From Streptomyces sp. LX-29 (GTDB lineage Bacteria; Actinomycetota; Actinomycetes; Streptomycetales; Streptomycetaceae), in assembly GCF_029541745.1 (NCBI RefSeq), contig NZ_CP089746.1, forward strand, positions 2,790,001 through 2,854,000: a DNA stretch of 64,000 nucleotides, given 5' to 3'. Position numbers and translations under genes: made by a program. The notes beneath the pieces are model-generated. The model had not been told where the DNA came from and did no database searches. It was given only the letters and a program-made list of their open reading frames with translations. Each line of letters begins with the position of its first letter. Within the stretch, counting starts at the first letter, position 1. This document shows positions 46,701 through 54,797 of this stretch, one piece after another.

Positions 46701-49508
46701 TCAGAGCAGGCCGTCCCACATCTGCTCCAGCAGCACCGACCACCAGTTGTCCGGCGCGGACAGCGCCGCCGGGTCGAGCGCGGCGAGCTGCGCCTGGAAG
46801 TCGACGGTCCAACGGCCCGCCTGCTCCGGCGTCAACCCGTACCGCAGCCGCCACATCCGTCCGAGCAGCCCCATGCAGCGCACGAACTCCGGCAGACCGG
46901 TGTTCACGAACTGCGGCGGCACGGGCTGACCGCCCGGGCCCGCCTCCAGCGGCACCGCCACGATGTGCGCCGTGCCGTACTGCACGCACAGCTGACGGCC
47001 GAAATCGCTCCCCATCACCAGATACGAACCGGCGTCGACCGCGGGCTGCACGCCCCGCTCCGCCGCCAACTCCGCGAGCGTGGGCACCGGGCGGCCCGGC
47101 TGCGCCTGGGCCCAGAAGAACGGGCCGAAGTCCAGCGGGAGCCCCGCCCACACCAGCGTCTGCGCGACCACGTCCGGGACCCCCATCCGGGAGACCGCCC
47201 GCTGGTCGAAGCGGAACACGCCCTGCGGACCGAACGCCTGCATCAGCTCCTGCGCCAACGCCTCCGCCGGGGCGGGAGGCACCCGCTGCACCTGGTTGGG
47301 GTGCGGCAGCGGCACCCGGTTCGGCGCCGGCCGCGCCGGCCCGTCCGCGACCTGGTGCAGCTCGCCCTGGTGCTCGATGAGATGGCGCACGCCCTGCTGC
47401 CGGGTGGCGTGGTCGCGCCCGTACGCGGCGGTGTGGCTGATCCGCACCTGCGGCCAGGTCTCACGGATCATGCGCGCGCAGTAGCCGCCGGGCAGATCGC
47501 ACGACTCCAACTCCGTGTGCAGCTCCAGCACCTGCTGCGGCGGGACGTTCATCGCGCGCAGCTCGTGCAGGATCTGCCACTCCGGGTGCGGCGTGCCGGG
47601 CGCCGAACGACGGATCACCTGCTGCTCCGAGCCGTCCTGCGCGCGGTAGCGCAGCACCGCCATGTAGCCCGGCCCCACGGTCGGCAGACCGGTCGGCGCC
47701 TGCGGGTGGCCGTACGGCGGCTGCCCCGCCCCGCCCCCGGGCGGCGGGGTGGCGCCGGGACCCGGCGGGGCCATGCCCGGTACGCCCGGTCCACCGGGCC
47801 CGCCGGGAGCACCCGGAACACCGGGAGCGGCGGGCGCGCCGGGCACCCCGGAGGCTCCCGCCAGCATCGTCGCGGCGGCATGCACGCCACCGGGCGCGCC
47901 GGGCGCGCCGGGCGGCAGCGGACCCGTCGGGCCCGGGGCACCGGGGACACCGGGGCCGGCGGCACCGGGAACGCCGGGCGGCAGCGGGCCGGACGGGGCC
48001 GGGGCACCGGGAGCACCGGGCACGCCAGGCTGGCCCGGGACCCCGGGCGCGGCAGGCACCCCCGGAGCGCCGGGGGCGGCCGGCACGCCGGGCGGGCCCG
48101 CGAGCATGGTGGCGGCCGCGTGGACGACCCCCGGCGCGCCGGGAGCGGCCGGCGCGGGAACGCCAGGGGCGGCGGGGACACCGGGACCGCCGGGGGCACC
48201 GGGCTGACCGGGCGGCAGCGGCCCCGGCTGACCGGGCACACCGGGCGGCGGGACGCCGGGGCCGGCGGCACCGGGCACGCCCGGGGCGCCCGGCGCACCG
48301 GGCTGGCCCGGGGCGCCGGGAGCGCCCGGACCACCGGCGCCCTCCGGGCCGAGCGCCGAGACGAGCTGCGTCGGCACATAACCGCCCCCGGGGGCACCCG
48401 GCGCACCCGGGCCCGACGGCGGGGGCACGGGCGCCGCCGACGGCCCCGGCACACCCGGCGGCGGGGGCGGGAGCGGAGGCGGGGTCGGCGCGCCCCCGAC
48501 GGGCGCCGTACCGGCCGCGGAGCCGGCGAGGTCGCCGGCGCCCTGCAGCGACAGGTCGAGCGCGGGCGCGACGGTGGTGGGCGGCAGCGCGCTGCCGCTG
48601 GACATCAGCTCGGTCTTGGCTTCGGGCCGGACGCCCGGCGGCGGGGTGTCCTCGTCGTCGGAGCCCGCCAGCGGCGGCGCGAAGACCGTGGCCGGCGGCA
48701 CCACCGAGAACGCGACGTCGTCCGCGACCGAGTTCGCCTGCGCCCACGGCATCCCGCCGGACGACGGCGCCGCGGCGGCCGCCCCCGGTGCGCCGCCCGG
48801 CGCGGACGGCCCGCCCGGCGCCTCGTACGGAGCCGGCGCGGGCGTGGCCCAGGGGCCACCCGCGGGCTGACCGGAGGCGGGCTGAGCGCTCGGGGACGGC
48901 GGGCCGGCCGGGCCGACGCCCGGCTGACCGGACCGTCCGTCGGTGCCCTGCGCGGGCGCCGCCCACACGTCGGCCCCCGCGGACTGACCGGTGCCGGCAC
49001 CCGCGTCGGCGGGGACGGCGTCCGCCGGCGCCGCCACGGCACCGGACACCGGCCCCGAGCCCGCCGGAGCGGCCGAGCTCGCCCCGCCCGACGTGCTCCC
49101 CGACCGCCGGTCCGGAATGCCCATCGCGTCGGCCGCGTCCTGGAGCCACTGCGGCGGGGTCAGCAGGAAGGAGGTGGCGTTGAGGTCGACGCGCTGCGGC
49201 GGGGTCTCGGCGGGAGCCGGCTCGGCCTCGTCCGCCGTGCCGTACTCCTCCTCGTAGCGCCGGATGACCTCGCCCACCGGCAGCGCCGGCCACAGCGTGG
49301 TCTCACCGCTGTCGCGGGCGATGACCAACCGGACGCCGTCGGAACCGGAGTCGGAGACCGGCCCGCCCTCACGGTCCTCGGCCCAGGCGACGAAGCCCAG
49401 GTCGAACTCGCGGACCCGCACCTCACGTTGCTGGTAACCGGGCACCTCGCCGTTGATCCACAGCTCGGCGCGCTCCTGCGCCTGCGCGAACGTCACCATC
49501 GCGGTCAC
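46701..49508 (-). CDS. Collagen-like linker protein with deaminase-like and SUKH-4 domains
   Basis: 935 aa, GTG at 49508 overlapping the previous stop by four bases. Residues 1-130 form a folded N-terminal domain (FAQAQERAELWINGEVPG, LTPPQWLQDAADAMGI). Residues ~135-610 are Gly/Pro/Ala with collagen-like PGxPG repeats, and HAAATMLAG occurs twice inside. Residues ~615-700 resemble nucleotide deaminases of polymorphic toxins: HPEWQILHELR (HxE) and ESCDLPGGYC (paired Cys). The C-terminal ~200 residues (GVFRFDQRAVSRMGVPDVVAQTL, YGLTPEQAGRWTVDFQAQLAALD) match SUKH-4 immunity domains. No signal peptide. It may be a domesticated toxin-immunity fusion; whether the deaminase is active is unknown. Confidence 0.8.
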   Translation of the reverse strand: MTAMVTFAQAQERAELWINGEVPGYQQREVRVREFDLGFVAWAEDREGGPVSDSGSDGVRLVIARDSGETTLWPALPVGEVIRRYEEEYGTADEAEPAPAETPPQRVDLNATSFLLTPPQWLQDAADAMGIPDRRSGSTSGGASSAAPAGSGPVSGAVAAPADAVPADAGAGTGQSAGADVWAAPAQGTDGRSGQPGVGPAGPPSPSAQPASGQPAGGPWATPAPAPYEAPGGPSAPGGAPGAAAAAPSSGGMPWAQANSVADDVAFSVVPPATVFAPPLAGSDDEDTPPPGVRPEAKTELMSSGSALPPTTVAPALDLSLQGAGDLAGSAAGTAPVGGAPTPPPLPPPPPGVPGPSAAPVPPPSGPGAPGAPGGGYVPTQLVSALGPEGAGGPGAPGAPGQPGAPGAPGVPGAAGPGVPPPGVPGQPGPLPPGQPGAPGGPGVPAAPGVPAPAAPGAPGVVHAAATMLAGPPGVPAAPGAPGVPAAPGVPGQPGVPGAPGAPAPSGPLPPGVPGAAGPGVPGAPGPTGPLPPGAPGAPGGVHAAATMLAGASGVPGAPAAPGVPGAPGGPGGPGVPGMAPPGPGATPPPGGGAGQPPYGHPQAPTGLPTVGPGYMAVLRYRAQDGSEQQVIRRSAPGTPHPEWQILHELRAMNVPPQQVLELHTELESCDLPGGYCARMIRETWPQVRISHTAAYGRDHATRQQGVRHLIEHQGELHQVADGPARPAPNRVPLPHPNQVQRVPPAPAEALAQELMQAFGPQGVFRFDQRAVSRMGVPDVVAQTLVWAGLPLDFGPFFWAQAQPGRPVPTLAELAAERGVQPAVDAGSYLVMGSDFGRQLCVQYGTAHIVAVPLEAGPGGQPVPPQFVNTGLPEFVRCMGLLGRMWRLRYGLTPEQAGRWTVDFQAQLAALDPAALSAPDNWWSVLLEQMWDGLL

Positions 49509-50482
49509 CCCTCCACCGGAACGGCGTACGCGAAGCCGCCGTCCACCATCAGATGCGCCACGGTCTCCAGCTCCGGCGGATTGCCGGCGAGCCGCAGCAG
49601 GAAGGCGTCGAAGTCGTCCCCGCAGGGCAGCAGCAGCCGCTCCACGCGGTCCTGCACCGTCCAGCCGTCCTGGTCACGCGCGTCGTCGTACGCGCAGAAC
49701 CACACCGAGCCGATCGCGTCACCCTTCACCTTGACCGCGATCACCCCGCCCTGGACGAAGCAGACGCCCAGGAAGTCCTTGGTGAAGTGGTCGCGCAGAC
49801 ACTTGTTGACGTAGACCAGGTCGTTGACGGCCGCCTCGTCGCGGACGGTGAAGAACGGCTGGTCCACCAGCAGCCCCAACTCGGGGTCGAGCGCGGCGCC
49901 GACGGGCGCGCAGCCGCCGGCCGCCTTGAGGAAGGCGCGATAGGGCGCGGGCAGCCGGTAGCCGAGGTCCTCCTCGACGCCCAGCACCTGCTCCTCGGTG
50001 ACCGACAACCCGCGCTTGGGCAGCCCGAAGTGGACCGGGCGGGTCTCCTGGAGCGGGCGGGTGCCCCGCTTGTCCTGGTCCACGGTGGCGGTCGCGAGCC
50101 CGCCATGGTGCCGCAGCAGCGCCTTGATCTCGACCGGAACCAGCTCCAGCCGGCGGGTGCCGGCGACGTGGTGCCAGGTCCAGCCGTGCGGGGTGGCCAC
50201 GGAGGACAGCCCGTCCCAGAGTTCGTGGCCGGCGGCGTGCAGCGCGGCGTTGGCCGAGACGAAGTCGGTCAGCCGCAACTCGTCGACGCCGAACCCCTCG
50301 GGCGGTTCGGCGATTTCGGCCGCTGCCCGAGCATAGGGCGAGAAGTCCGGAAAGCCGTTTTCGTCCACCCGGACCCCTCTGGGGTGACGGGCGGCCCGCA
50401 CCGGGTCCGGGAAGTGCACGACCTGCCCGGCGTAGGCCGTGTTCGGTGGCGCGGCATGCTGCCCGAGCCGACCTGTCGTCAT
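49505..50482 (-). CDS. WHH-type HNH nuclease fused to SMI1/KNR4 (SUKH-1) immunity domain
   Basis: 325 aa, ATG at 50482. Residues ~35-135 show the toxin nuclease pattern GFPDFSPYA, then GWTWHHVAGTRRLELVPVEI and LLRHHGG (WHH at 103-105, His125-126), as in HNH/Endo VII effectors of polymorphic toxins. Residues ~155-320 form a SUKH domain (LSVTEEQVLGVEEDLGYRLPAPYRAFLKAAGG, DDFDAFLLRLAG), the class that neutralises nucleases. A nuclease and its likely inhibitor in one chain, without secretion signal, suggests a self-controlled intracellular effector. Coupled (GTGA) to the SUKH-4 gene. Confidence 0.82.
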   Translation of the reverse strand: MTTGRLGQHAAPPNTAYAGQVVHFPDPVRAARHPRGVRVDENGFPDFSPYARAAAEIAEPPEGFGVDELRLTDFVSANAALHAAGHELWDGLSSVATPHGWTWHHVAGTRRLELVPVEIKALLRHHGGLATATVDQDKRGTRPLQETRPVHFGLPKRGLSVTEEQVLGVEEDLGYRLPAPYRAFLKAAGGCAPVGAALDPELGLLVDQPFFTVRDEAAVNDLVYVNKCLRDHFTKDFLGVCFVQGGVIAVKVKGDAIGSVWFCAYDDARDQDGWTVQDRVERLLLPCGDDFDAFLLRLAGNPPELETVAHLMVDGGFAYAVPVEG

Positions 50483-50742
50483 GGCGGTTGCCCCCTGCTG
50501 CTGCTGGCTACTACGGACAGACTATGCGGTGCCGTCCACGGGGAGCCCGGGCCGGTCACCGGCCCGCGCCGCCCGCACACCGCCGCTGAGCACCGGGCAC
50601 CCACCCTCACCACGCCCCGCGCGAAGACGCGCACGAGACCCACCCGACTTCCACACCGCCCGTCCCATTTGGCAGTCTGACCCCCTCAACAGGGGGATTG
50701 CGCGTGGATCGCGTGGATCGCGCGGGGAGGGAACACAACAGC

Positions 50743-51462
50743 ATGGGCATCACGGAGGGTCGCGGCACCGAGGCCGTACCCACGGCGGCCGTCGAGACGG
50801 CCCCGGGGGCCGCGCCGGGCCGGGGCGGCACCCCGGTCAGACGGACCGCCACCACGGGACCCGCACGGCCCGTCCCTCCGGGGCGCACGCCCACACCCGC
50901 CGCACCGCCACCGGCCACCGCGCCACCCGCCCCCGGATCCGGCGACCCCCGGCTCGCCTGGGGCGGCGGAACCGACCTCGTCACCGGAGTCCCACCCCTG
51001 CGGCACCGCCGCGACGGCATCCTGCCCGCCGTCGGCGCCGCACTCTCCGTCCGCGGCGAGACCCTCACCTGCACCGCCGGCAAGTCCGACCAGCCACCCA
51101 CCCTGCACCCGCTCGTCCAGGACTTCTTCGACACCCTGCCGACCGGGCAGCGCGAGCGCTTCACCGGACGCTGCCCCGAGGCGATCCTGCTCTCCCGCCA
51201 CCTGACGACGGCCGAGGGCTCCCGCAGTAAACGCGCCTCCCGAAAACCGCTCTCCCCCAACGAGGCGCGCCGCTCGCTCAAACACGCGAAGATCACCGCC
51301 CGCCACATCCGCGAGGACGGCGACCCCAGGCACGGCAGCTACGCTCCCCCTTGCCGCTCCTGCACGGCGCTGCTGGCCCACTTCGGTGTCCGCGTCATCG
51401 CCGGTCCGGCCGCCGCGTCCGACCACGGCAGCGGCGACGGCAACGGCACGGACAGGGGCTGA
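50743..51462 (+). CDS. YwqJ-type deaminase domain protein
   Basis: 239 aa from ATG at 50743 (GGGAGGG 12 bases upstream; GTG starts near 50704 are possible). The first ~70 residues are Pro/Ala/Thr low-complexity. The deaminase domain shows the two zinc motifs of YwqJ-related toxins: GRCPEAILLSRHL (Cys144, Glu146) and PPCRSCTALLAHFGV (Cys204, Cys207), separated by a basic helix. It should deaminate a nucleic-acid base or nucleotide. No export signal. The SUKH-3 gene starts three bases after its stop, giving a toxin-immunity pair, divergent from the two SUKH fusions. Confidence 0.85.
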   Translation: MGITEGRGTEAVPTAAVETAPGAAPGRGGTPVRRTATTGPARPVPPGRTPTPAAPPPATAPPAPGSGDPRLAWGGGTDLVTGVPPLRHRRDGILPAVGAALSVRGETLTCTAGKSDQPPTLHPLVQDFFDTLPTGQRERFTGRCPEAILLSRHLTTAEGSRSKRASRKPLSPNEARRSLKHAKITARHIREDGDPRHGSYAPPCRSCTALLAHFGVRVIAGPAAASDHGSGDGNGTDRG

Positions 51463-51465
51463 TCC

Positions 51466-51963
51466 ATGCGAGCGTTCGACCGTACGGCGGCCACCCGCTT
51501 CCCCGCCCCCGTCGACGCCGCCCTGCGCGAGGCGGGCTGGCAACCGGGACGCTGGGACATACGACAGGCCGAGGTGTGGGCCGACGCACTCCGCGCGCAC
51601 ACCTCACCGGCCGGACACCGACACACCGTCTTCCCTGCGGCCGTCGAGGCCTGGGCGGAGTTCGGGGCCCTGCGCGTCCAGCCACCGACCGGCGGCCGAC
51701 AGATCGCGCCCACCCCCTTCCTGATCGACCCCCTCACCGGCCTGCACCTCGCCCGCACCCTCAGCGACCTGGGGCGGGCCCTGGGCACCGAGATGTGCCC
51801 CCTGGGCGAGGAAGCGGACGGACAGGCCCTGCTCGCCATCGACGCCGAAGGCCGCGTCTACAGCCTCGACCACAGCGGCGACTGGTTCCTGGGCCCGGAC
51901 CTCGACACCGCCCTGGCGACCCTGATCACCGGCGTCCAGCCACCCCGACTGCCCCGCGGATAA
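51466..51963 (+). CDS. SUKH-3 family immunity protein
   Basis: 165 aa, ATG three bases after the deaminase stop. SUKH-3 pattern: RFPAPVDAALREAGWQPGRW, AEVWADALRA, FPAAVEAWAEFGALRV, then GRALGTEMCPLGEEADGQALLAIDAEGRVYSLDHSGDWFLGPDLDTALATLI with the conserved strand and DW-F-G segments. SUKH-3 proteins are immunity partners of deaminase and nuclease toxins. Presumed to bind and block the adjacent YwqJ-type protein in the cytoplasm. Confidence 0.9.
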   Translation: MRAFDRTAATRFPAPVDAALREAGWQPGRWDIRQAEVWADALRAHTSPAGHRHTVFPAAVEAWAEFGALRVQPPTGGRQIAPTPFLIDPLTGLHLARTLSDLGRALGTEMCPLGEEADGQALLAIDAEGRVYSLDHSGDWFLGPDLDTALATLITGVQPPRLPRG

Positions 51964-52254
51964 CCCCCGCGCGGGACCGGGCACGCCCCGGCGCCCCCAC
52001 CCGACCACCGGCCCCGCACCCCACCCGCACCACCGGAGACCGGCCGCGCCCCTCCCGACACCGCGCGCCCCGACACAGGCACACCAGGGTGACCGCCGGC
52101 CCGGAAAGGCCGGCCGGCGGTACGGCCCCGCGCCGACCGACCGCGCCGCACCGGACTCCGCCGCATCACCGACACACCGCCCAGCGCGGCGACGACGCGG
52201 GAACGCGCGGCCAATCGCACCGTCGACACACCGTTCGGCGCCCCGGCGGGGAGA

Positions 52255-52318
52255 CGGCGAGGACGCGACCCGGCGACGGCGCGACCCGGCGAGGACGCGA
52301 CCCGGCGAGGACGCCAGG
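52255..52318. repeat. 16-bp tandem repeat, four units
   Basis: CGGCGAGGACGCGACC at 52255, 52271 (two changes), 52287 and 52303 (half conserved). It lies in the 400-bp gap between the SUKH-3 stop and the convergent histidine kinase; no gene or clear terminator is seen there otherwise. Confidence 0.85.
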
Positions 52319-52363
52319 ACGCGACGGCGCGGGCGACAGCCCGGCCGTCGCACCGTGCCCGCG

Positions 52364-53746
52364 CTACACCGACCTCGCCTCGTCCGGCTCCGCCACCCGC
52401 TCCGCGGACGGGGCACGCTCCGCGCGGGCCGCACGGTCGGGAATCACGGCCGAGACCCGGAAGCCGCCGGCGTCCGTGGGGCCGGAGACGAAGCCACCAC
52501 CCAGCGTGGTGACACGTTCCTTCATGCCGACCAGCCCATTGCCGCCGCTGGGGAGACCCGCGTCGGCGGCCGCGCGGTCCGAGGGACCGTTCTCGACCAG
52601 GACGGCGACCTCCGAGACCCGACGGGCGAGCCGCACCCGCGCCTCGGCGCCCGGAGCGTGCTTGTGCACGTTGGTGAGCGCCTCCTGAACCACCCGGTAG
52701 GCCGTCTGCTCGACCCGCGGCGCGTACTGCCGCTCATCGCCCTCCAGAGACAGCTCGACGACCATCCCCGCCATCCGGGACTGCCCGACCAACGCCTCCA
52801 CCCCGTCCAACCGGGGCCCGCCAGCAGCCTCCTCGGCGGCGGCCGAGGCGGCCGCCGCCACCGAGGCCAGCGGGGCCGGCTCGTCCCGGCGAGCGGCCGA
52901 GGACTCGGCCGGCCCCTCGTCGGCACGCAGCACCCCGAGCATCGTGCGCAGCTCCGTGAGGGCCTGCCGACCCATGTCGCCGACGAGCGCGGCGTTCCTC
53001 GACGCCTTCTCGGGATCCTTGAGGGCCACCGCCTGGAGGGCCGCGGCGTGCACCACCATCAGGCTGACCCGGTGCGCCACCACGTCGTGCATCTCACGCG
53101 CGATGCGGGTGCGCTCCTCCTTGCGGGCCCACTCCGCGCGCTCCGCCGCGCGGTCCGCCAGCAGCGACAGCTCGCGCTCCAGGCCGTCGGCCCGCTCCCG
53201 CAGGCTCTCCACCAGCCGGCGCCGGGCGCCCACGTACAGGCCCAGCAGCACCGGTGGGGCGGTCAGGCCCACCGCCATGAGGACGGAGACCAGCGGGGGC
53301 ACCCACATCGGCGGGGCGTAGTCCTCGCGCGCCATGTCCCGCTGGAAGCCGACCATCGTGATGATCAGCGTGCCCGTCACGGACATACCGGCCAGCACCG
53401 CCGTGATCTTGCGCGGCACCTCCGAGGCGGCCAGCGTGTACAGGCCCACCACCCCGAGGACGAAGCCCATCTCCACGGGGGTGATGGCGATGGAGATCAG
53501 CACGATCGCTATCGGCCAGCGCCGGCGCAGCACCAACGTCGAGCCGATGACCAGACCGAGCAGGGCGCCCAGCGCGGCCGGCAGCCGGACCTCGTCCGCG
53601 AAGGAGGCGCCTTCGATGGCGCACTCGACCGCCGATATCAGGGCCAACGCGACATCGAGGACCACGCTCCGCCGCCGCGACCACCACCACAATCCCCCGG
53701 GCGCGCCCCGCGCGTCCGACTCGACGGTTTCCCCCGTTGCGCTCAT
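52364..53746 (-). CDS. Sensor histidine kinase (HisKA_3), orphan
   Basis: 460 aa, ATG at 53746. About six membrane helices in residues 30-195, then a coiled linker, the phosphoacceptor region RTRIAREMHDVVAHRVSLMVVHAAAL (His in EMHD) and a HATPase domain ending GNGLVGMKERVTTLGGGF. Together these are the NarL/DesK-type kinase layout that phosphorylates a LuxR-type response regulator. No regulator gene lies on either side, which is unusual for this class. Promoter appears leaderless. The membrane part may sense envelope or lipid state; signal unknown. Confidence 0.92.
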   Translation of the reverse strand: MSATGETVESDARGAPGGLWWWSRRRSVVLDVALALISAVECAIEGASFADEVRLPAALGALLGLVIGSTLVLRRRWPIAIVLISIAITPVEMGFVLGVVGLYTLAASEVPRKITAVLAGMSVTGTLIITMVGFQRDMAREDYAPPMWVPPLVSVLMAVGLTAPPVLLGLYVGARRRLVESLRERADGLERELSLLADRAAERAEWARKEERTRIAREMHDVVAHRVSLMVVHAAALQAVALKDPEKASRNAALVGDMGRQALTELRTMLGVLRADEGPAESSAARRDEPAPLASVAAAASAAAEEAAGGPRLDGVEALVGQSRMAGMVVELSLEGDERQYAPRVEQTAYRVVQEALTNVHKHAPGAEARVRLARRVSEVAVLVENGPSDRAAADAGLPSGGNGLVGMKERVTTLGGGFVSGPTDAGGFRVSAVIPDRAARAERAPSAERVAEPDEARSV

Positions 53747-53759
53747 AGCCACCAGCGTA
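53747..53759 (-). promoter_or_regulatory. Leaderless -10 box of histidine kinase gene
   Basis: TACGCT on the minus strand (53759-53754), seven bases, then ATG: the same geometry as the metB promoter. Confidence 0.45.
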
Positions 53760-53900
53760 CGGGGGGTCGCCACCGGTTTTCCGGTGCGCGCGCCCGGGTG
53801 TGACGGGTGCCGACGCGAGCGAAACCCGAGCCTTCACTCGAACTGGTGAATGGGTCAGGTTTTCGAGAGGGGCACACACCCGGACGACCAGACTGCCGTC

Positions 53901-54581
53901 ATGGTTCAGGCCAAAACAGAGATGCGCGCCCGCGCCCGGGAGCTGCGACGGGCGGGCAGGACCTACGACGAGATCGTCGCGGAGCTGGGCGTGGCGAAGA
54001 GCTCGGTGTCGCTGTGGGTGCGCGACCTGCCGAAGCCGCAGAAGACCGCGGAGCAGATGCACACCATGCGCGAGGCCCGCTGGGCACCGCACCGACGAAC
54101 CCAGGCGATCAAGCGCGCCCGGACGAAGCTGTCGGCGGCGAACGAGATCGGCGCGATGACGGACCGGGAGCTGTTCCTGGTCGGGGTGGGGCTCTACTGG
54201 TCGGAGGGCGGGAAGAGCAAGCCGTACCGGACGACGGAATGCGTCGCCTTCGTCAACAGCGATCCGAGCATGATCCAGGTGTACCTGGCCTGGCTCGCAC
54301 TGCTCGACGTCGGATGTGAACGCCTGCGCTTCCGAGTGATGATCCACGAGTCGGCCGATGTCGCCGCCGCGGAGCGCTATTGGGCGGATCTGGTCGGCAT
54401 CAAGGTCTCCGCCCTCGACAAGACGACCCTCAAGAGGCACAACCCGAAAACGGTCCGGAAGAACGTCGGGGAGGGCTACCACGGCTGTCTGGTGGTGCGG
54501 GTTCTCGGCAGCGCGGACCTGTACCGTCGCATCGAAGGCTGGTGGTACGGCATAGTGGTGGGAGCTCAGTCGACTACCTGA
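53901..54581 (+). CDS. HTH protein with homing-endonuclease-like C-terminus, beside tRNA-Gln
   Basis: 226 aa from ATG at 53901 (MVQAKTEMRARARELRRAGR); an upstream ATG at 53850 adds 17 unlikely residues. An HTH is clear in RTYDEIVAELGVAKSSVSLWVRDLP. The rest reads LFLVGVGLYWSEGGKSKPYRT, CVAFVNSDPSMIQVYLAWLALL and FRVMIHESADVAAAERYWADLVGI, whose GLYWSEG and NSDP patterns recall LAGLIDADG-type proteins. Catalytic acids cannot be fixed with confidence. The protein may be a DNA-binding relative. It ends 29 bases before a tRNA gene. Confidence 0.7.
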   Translation: MVQAKTEMRARARELRRAGRTYDEIVAELGVAKSSVSLWVRDLPKPQKTAEQMHTMREARWAPHRRTQAIKRARTKLSAANEIGAMTDRELFLVGVGLYWSEGGKSKPYRTTECVAFVNSDPSMIQVYLAWLALLDVGCERLRFRVMIHESADVAAAERYWADLVGIKVSALDKTTLKRHNPKTVRKNVGEGYHGCLVVRVLGSADLYRRIEGWWYGIVVGAQSTT

Positions 54582-54610
54582 TCAGGTGTCCGGTTTGGGC
54601 TACTTTGCAA

Positions 54611-54682
54611 TCCGCCGTGGTGTAATAGGCAGCACTGGGTCTTTTGGTGTCCTCAGTCCGGGTTCGAGTCCTGGCGGCGGAG
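54611..54682 (+). tRNA. tRNA-Gln (anticodon UUG)
   Basis: The cloverleaf folds with acceptor TCCGCCG/CGGCGGA, D arm GTG...CAC, anticodon loop TTTTGGT (54642-54648, anticodon TTG at 54644-54646), T arm CCGGGTTCGAGTCCTGG and discriminator G. The anticodon stem GGGTC/GTCCT has a U-U mismatch and a G-U pair. CCA is not encoded. It reads CAA, a rare codon in this GC-rich genome. Confidence 0.92.
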
Positions 54683-54700
54683 CTCAAAGTTCGAATGCAC

Positions 54701-54727
54701 GGGTCCTGACCACCCAGGTCAGGACCC
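54701..54727 (+). terminator. Hairpin after tRNA-Gln
   Basis: Perfect 11-bp stem GGGTCCTGACC with a 5-base loop, 19 bases after the tRNA. Confidence 0.75.
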
Positions 54728-54744
54728 GCCCGCGTTCCCTCTTC

Positions 54745-54760
54745 GATACCTGTCGGTATC
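54745..54760. promoter_or_regulatory. Palindrome GATACC-TGTC-GGTATC upstream of glmU
   Basis: Perfect 6-bp inverted repeat with a 4-base spacer, 37 bases before the glmU start; its right arm contains TATCCT, a possible -10 box. May be a regulator site. Confidence 0.45.
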
Positions 54761-54797
54761 CTGCGGGTGTCCACCCCCGAAGCCGAAGGGCACACCC

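Noticed and set aside
46965..49814. Long open frame antisense to the collagen-like SUKH-4 gene
   Set aside because: Arises from the Gly/Pro-rich codons on the other strand; Arg/Gly repeats only.
52255..52318. Possible CRISPR array
   Set aside because: Units are directly adjacent without spacers and only 16 bp long; no cas genes in the window.
54611..54682. tRNA-Gln as an attachment site of an integrated element
   Set aside because: No second copy of the tRNA 3' end and no integrase gene were seen in the window.
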